Below are positions 7,001 through 8,673 of a stretch of 8,673 nucleotides of DNA, piece after piece (the first letter of the stretch is position 1; every line of letters starts with the position of its first letter). A model generated the notes under the pieces. The model was not told the origin of the DNA. It saw only the letters and a list, made by a program, of their open reading frames with translations, and searched no databases. The position numbers and the translations under genes are program-made. The stretch comes from an uncultured Verrucomicrobiota bacterium (GTDB lineage Bacteria; Verrucomicrobiota; Verrucomicrobiia; Chthoniobacterales; SZAS-18), in NCBI GenBank assembly GCA_937873255.1, contig CALMVM010000116.1, forward strand, positions 1 to 8,673. Direction: 5' to 3'.

Positions 7001-8273
7001 GGATCAACGGCTGGGCAATGGTGATGTTGAAGCCCTTCGTATCGAAGTACGCCCCGCCGTCGCGGATCTGCGCGGTGGTCAGGCCGGTCATGAACGTGTA
7101 CGGGTTCGGCCCGTTGGGCCGGTCGCTCTGGGTCGGGCTGAGCGTGCCGCCGTTGAAGTTGAAGGTGCTCGTGCCGCTGACGCTGTTAACCCCGCTGGCG
7201 ACGTCGAAGGCGTTGAGCTGGCCGCCGTTGAAATTGTAGGTGCCGTTGGAGGCCGAGGTGAGGCTGGAGAGAATGACGTAGCCTGTGTTGACGGTCCCGT
7301 TGCTCTGGTTGAAGGAGCTGGCGTTGGTGCCGGTGCCGACGGTGAGGCGGGGGGTGGTGAGCGTGCCGTTGGTCAGGAAGTACGCGCTGTTGCTGTTGTC
7401 GGACCTGCCGATGGTGAGTCCGTTGGCGCCCGAGAACGTGACGGTGCCTCCGGATTGGTTGAAGGTGCCGACGCCGTCGTACCCGACGATCAGGGCGCCG
7501 CCGAGCGTCAGGGTGCCGCCGGAGAGGTTGTACGTGCCGTTGCTGCCCGCGTTGGAGGCCAGGATCAGGGCATTGGTGCCGGAGATGGAGGCCGCGCCGC
7601 CGGTCTGGGTGAACGTGCCGGTGTGGTTGTTGCCGACGGTGAAATTGCCGCTGGTGATGGAAAGGGTGTCGTTCGTGCCGATGCCCGTCAACCCGCCCGG
7701 GTTGTCGGTCGAATCGACGATCAGCGACGGGTAGGAATACGCCGTGGCCGGGGTCGGCGGCACGAAGTTGGTGCTTCTGTCGGCGGGCGACGCCTGGCGG
7801 GCGGCCGGGGCCATGCGGACCGGCGCGGACGGCATGGCGTTCCCGCTGCGCGTCGGTACAAACGCCGGTGCCACGCCGCCGTTCGCGCCGAACGACCGCG
7901 CGTCGGCCGGGAGTGTCGCGCGAGGGGCCGCGCCGTCCGCCGAGGCGGTAAGCCGGGAGTCGGTGCTCGCGGGTCTCGCCGGGAGGTGAATCACGTCATC
8001 CCCGTGCGCGGCGGATGTCTCCACCGACCGTGAGCGGCTGGCGACTTCCGCCTCGTATTCCTTGACGACGAACCGGCAAAAAGCCATGGCCGGTCCGCTC
8101 CCCACGACCGCGAGCACGACCATGACGAACGGCTTCGCCAGCCGCCAGTTGCCCGCGCGCCATCCGGACGGCAGTCTTTTGAAGCGATGCACGCCGACGG
8201 CCCTGTCCGGCCGATGGAGATCGGCAGCGGGACGGGGGCGGATAGCGGAAGGTCGTTGGGAGGAGGATTTCAT
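3951..8273 (-). CDS. large exported beta-strand repeat protein with PEP-CTERM sorting signal
   Basis: This encodes 1440 residues from an ATG at 8273. In order: a 64-residue signal region; a Pro/Ala/Ser/Thr-rich linker to about residue 165; repeated GTFNQSGG/GTYNLSGG units; four composite modules at about residues 366-475, 635-742, 915-1016 and 1143-1241; a closing domain (GNVNIGAGGFLAPGNAG, then FFIIDETG); and a PEP-CTERM tail. Each module contains the autotransporter-associated beta-strand repeat pattern 'GG..K.GaGtLtLtGantytG.t.v.aGTL'. Such proteins are expected to fold as long beta-solenoids, cross the inner membrane by Sec, and be processed at the PEP motif by exosortase for surface display or matrix release. 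No autotransporter barrel is present, so 'autotransporter' describes the repeat family only. The frame continues 21 codons upstream to 8336, but the ATG at 8273 gives the more sensible N-terminus; no Shine-Dalgarno precedes it. Function is unknown; an adhesin or extracellular matrix role is inference. Confidence 0.93.
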   Translation of the reverse strand: MKSSSQRPSAIRPRPAADLHRPDRAVGVHRFKRLPSGWRAGNWRLAKPFVMVVLAVVGSGPAMAFCRFVVKEYEAEVASRSRSVETSAAHGDDVIHLPARPASTDSRLTASADGAAPRATLPADARSFGANGGVAPAFVPTRSGNAMPSAPVRMAPAARQASPADRSTNFVPPTPATAYSYPSLIVDSTDNPGGLTGIGTNDTLSITSGNFTVGNNHTGTFTQTGGAASISGTNALILASNAGSNGTYNLSGGTLTLGGALIVGYDGVGTFNQSGGTVTFSGANGLTIGRSDNSNSAYFLTNGTLTTPRLTVGTGTNASSFNQSNGTVNTGYVILSSLTSASNGTYNFNGGQLNAFDVASGVNSVSGTSTFNFNGGTLSPTQSDRPNGPNPYTFMTGLTTAQIRDGGAYFDTKGFNITIAQPLIHSTISGDNALDGGLNKLGAGTLTLTGANTFSGTTGVTAGTLAIGATGSIVGTSNVYVGFNGTGTMNQDGGLVQTKTDFALLLGFGTGSRGTYNLTAGSINAGQVLIGFNGVGTMNQSGGNVTTSGFYNTLSVGGAVGVSTYNLSGGTVNTGLTVVGATNNFIETFNQSAGTHTTGQLILSGYNSSTTGVYNLDGGTLNTGRVGSTYQGGSGTSVFQFNGGTLKPTASDNPGAASNPTMFFTGLTSAVVRNGGAIIDTAGFNVTVNQALLHSNAAGDNATDGGLTKNGAGTLTLLGTSTYTGATTINAGTLSVPTGGNLSATSDLNVLTGGSLSLGGTGNITAGSIGISVGTVNQTGGTFSTNNSFILGSGGTGTFNLSGGTLSAGVARFGYSPASTGNFVQSGGIFSVSGSTLYLGWVTGGNATYTLSAGNLITGQTVVSSDNNTSTFTQSGGTHTAGQILIGVNVAGSNGTYHLDGGTLNTAGVSTQGSPGVSTFNFNGGTLQASASSTAFFQGLTTAQVRNGGAIIDTNNFNPTMAQTITHSSVAGDNALDGGLTKNGGGTLILTGVSTYTGETHVNSGTLDVYNGGSVAGHNLFVGNALTANGGAAVSAVGEPSASAGAAASLVVDGTGKITLDGTGVLIADGTANGYSSVLVADKGALSTQAATVGRTGTAIFTQTLGMVNNAGAFALGTQAGGNGTYELNGGYLTTGSVTGGAGTSTLSFNGGVLRPTGNNPAFMQGLTTAQFRNFTALIDTNGFNVTVAQTLVHSTISGDAAADGGMGKTGAGILSLTGANTYTGPTSVVQGTLAANNASGSATGPGAIVVGNTATLAGNGAVAGNVNIGAGGFLAPGNAGPGRLTAGGTLTLSSGSIFLLELGGTTAGSGYDQLVLSGPVTAGGLYSLNGNLSVTKLSGFTLAVGQKFFIIDETGLNPVGGTGTFANTVANVYTDAAGNRFLVNYADINPADGNTLANDVSLTVLTVAAIPEPSTWMLLLLGASGVTLLQGRLRRRQVA
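4551..4847 (-). repeat. composite module 4 of the repeat protein
   Basis: Encodes GTSTLSFNGGVLRPTG, FMQGLTTAQFRNFTALIDTN, GFNVTVAQTLVHSTISGDAA and ADGGMGKTGAGILSLTGANT, then YTGPTSVVQGTLAA. The usual RNGGA after the TTAQ motif is replaced by RNFTA. This copy leads directly into the closing domain, in which AIVVGNTATLAGNGAVAGNV continues the solenoid-like pattern. Boundaries are approximate. Confidence 0.85.
5225..5529 (-). repeat. composite module 3 of the repeat protein
   Basis: Encodes GVSTFNFNGGTLQASAS, FFQGLTTAQVRNGGAIIDTN, NFNPTMAQTITHSSVAGDNA and LDGGLTKNGGGTLILTGVST, then YTGETHVNSGTLDV. The insert after FNGG is nearly absent, so this copy is shorter than modules 1 and 2. It is followed by a divergent Gly/Ala-rich stretch (about residues 1016-1090) that lacks the regular short repeats. 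Boundaries are approximate. Confidence 0.85.
6046..6370 (-). repeat. composite module 2 of the repeat protein
   Basis: Encodes GTSVFQFNGGTLKPT, FFTGLTSAVVRNGGAIIDTA, GFNVTVNQALLHSNAAGDNA and TDGGLTKNGAGTLTLLGTST, then YTGATTINAGTLSV. Same order of motifs as module 1, with SDNPGAASNP as the insert after the FNGG motif. Conserved nucleotide stretches around 'caggccgccgtcg' and 'gcgttgtcgcc' (about 6149-6180) recur in modules 1 and 3, which points to duplication at DNA level. Boundaries are approximate. Confidence 0.85.
6850..7177 (-). repeat. composite module 1 of the repeat protein
   Basis: Encodes GTSTFNFNGGTLSPT, FMTGLTTAQIRDGGAYFDTK, GFNITIAQPLIHSTISGD, NALDGGLNKLGAGTLTLTG and ANTFSGTTGVTAGTLAIGA in succession. 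It has the longest insert after the FNGG motif (a Pro/Asn-rich SDRPNGPNPYT). It is the most N-terminal of four copies of the same block and is flanked on both sides by short GTFNQSGG-type units. Boundaries are approximate. Confidence 0.85.
8082..8273 (-). other. signal region of the PEP-CTERM repeat protein, with long N-region
   Basis: Residues 1-64 of the repeat protein. The hydrophobic core is FVMVVLAVVG (about 49-58), preceded by the basic WRAGNWRLAK and followed by SGPAMA. The A-M-A at 62-64 is a good signal peptidase I site, with cleavage before FCRF. The N-region of about 48 residues is rich in Arg and much longer than usual. A GTG-initiated start inside the GVHRFKRL stretch (about residues 27-34) would give a more typical length, so the start codon is the main doubt. 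Confidence 0.65.
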
Positions 8274-8562
8274 GCGCAAATTGAAACCGGGGTTAGGTTG
8301 GGTGCGGATATTCCAGCAGACAAACCTCAGTAGCACAACGACTTTTGACTTATACGCCCCCGGGTCACCGCGAATCTCCGCCCCCTCGGCACGACGCGGC
8401 CAGCGGCCCTTGGAACCCGGCGCGCGGGAATATTCAAGACGCCAACGGCCCGCGTATCACCCTCACGCGGTTGCTTGACGCTTCGCGGGGATGGACTAAA
8501 CGAATGGTGACGGTTTTCCTCTGGTTTCCGGCAGGAATCCCGCGACCTGATTCGCTCCCCCG
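8274..8562. other. upstream region between divergent genes
   Basis: This 289-base stretch separates the ATG of the PEP-CTERM gene from the possible start at 8563. Apart from the weak minus-strand promoter at 8303-8338, it holds TTGACG (8475-8480) followed after 16 bases by TAAACG (8497-8502) on the plus strand, a poor promoter candidate for the right-hand gene. Frames open here read as low-complexity Pro/Arg sequence and I do not accept them as genes. No terminator or RNA gene is apparent. Confidence 0.4.
8303..8338 (-). promoter_or_regulatory. possible promoter of the PEP-CTERM repeat gene
   Basis: On the minus strand, TTGTGC (8338-8333) and TGGAAT (8315-8310) are separated by 17 bases, a weak match to the -35 and -10 consensus (3/6 and 4/6). 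It would place transcription start about 30 bases before the ATG at 8273. This is the only arrangement I found in the upstream region with correct spacing; it is tentative. Confidence 0.25.
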
Positions 8563-8673
8563 ATGGACACCGCCTGGCTTCCTCATTGGACGACGGCGGT
8601 GGCGCTGGTCGGCGGTTTGGTCGGCGTCCGTTGTTTCATGCCGGTGCCTCGACCTGAAGTGACGCTGCCGTTT
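8563..8673 (+). CDS. possible start of an unidentified membrane-associated protein (cut by window edge)
   Basis: An ATG at 8563 opens a frame that continues without stop to the window edge, 37 codons. It begins MDTAWLPHWTTAVALVGGLV and continues with GVRCFMPVPRPEV. The stretch TTAVALVGGLVGV could be an N-terminal membrane segment or uncleaved signal, and the following Pro/Arg run a membrane-proximal loop. I do not recognise the family. No Shine-Dalgarno is visible. It would be divergent from the PEP-CTERM gene, sharing a 289-base upstream region. With so few codons this could still be chance. Confidence 0.4.
   Translation, partial: MDTAWLPHWTTAVALVGGLVGVRCFMPVPRPEVTLPF

Noticed and set aside
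4000..7640. Periodic short repeats considered as a CRISPR array or minisatellite
   Set aside because: The unit length varies, the spacers are coding and in frame, and the period matches protein repeats.
3606..8033. A 1475-codon open frame on the plus strand opposite the repeat protein
   Set aside because: Its translation is an Arg/Ala/Val/Gly-rich string without domains, as expected opposite a GC-rich repeat gene. The minus-strand frame has a signal peptide, clear repeats and a PEP-CTERM tail.
8345..8662. A 105-codon plus-strand frame upstream of the repeat gene
   Set aside because: It is Pro/Arg/Trp-rich low-complexity sequence without domain or ribosome-binding site, and it conflicts with the more protein-like frame starting at 8563.

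Overview
The window is GC-rich and looks like a Verrucomicrobia chromosome, most likely close to Opitutaceae. This rests on three things read from the sequence: a very large protein of beta-strand repeats ending in a PEP-CTERM sorting signal, a decayed copy of the Ig-like plus 'FT.EL..P' C-terminal module common in secreted verrucomicrobial proteins, and a general lack of Shine-Dalgarno sequences. The taxonomic call is inference.

Layout from left to right. (1) Positions 1-934, minus strand: the N-terminal 311 codons of a membrane-anchored AsmA/TamB-like envelope protein, cut by the window edge. (2) After about 130 bases, on the plus strand, speA (biosynthetic arginine decarboxylase, 1072-3015), with a small carbohydrate-binding-module-like protein (3019-3495) only 3 bases downstream, so probably one transcript. 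(3) Positions 3496-3950 hold no intact gene. They contain a minus-strand remnant of a secreted protein (3488-3838), a possible dispersed intergenic repeat, and a short unassigned stretch. (4) Positions 3951-8273, minus strand: one 1440-residue exported protein with an N-terminal signal sequence, a Pro/Ala/Ser/Thr-rich linker, more than twenty short GTFNQSGG/GTYNLSGG repeats interrupted by four copies of a roughly 100-residue composite module, and a C-terminal PEP-CTERM anchor. (5) Positions 8274-8562 are the upstream region of that gene, followed by the possible start of a divergent plus-strand gene cut by the right edge.

Functionally, speA makes agmatine for polyamine synthesis in the cytoplasm. 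The other recognisable genes concern the cell envelope or secretion. Nothing links speA mechanistically to the repeat protein. I see no tRNA, rRNA, CRISPR array or intact insertion sequence. The exosortase needed to process the PEP-CTERM protein is not in the window. The most interesting objects are the modular repeat protein and the debris region at its 3' side.
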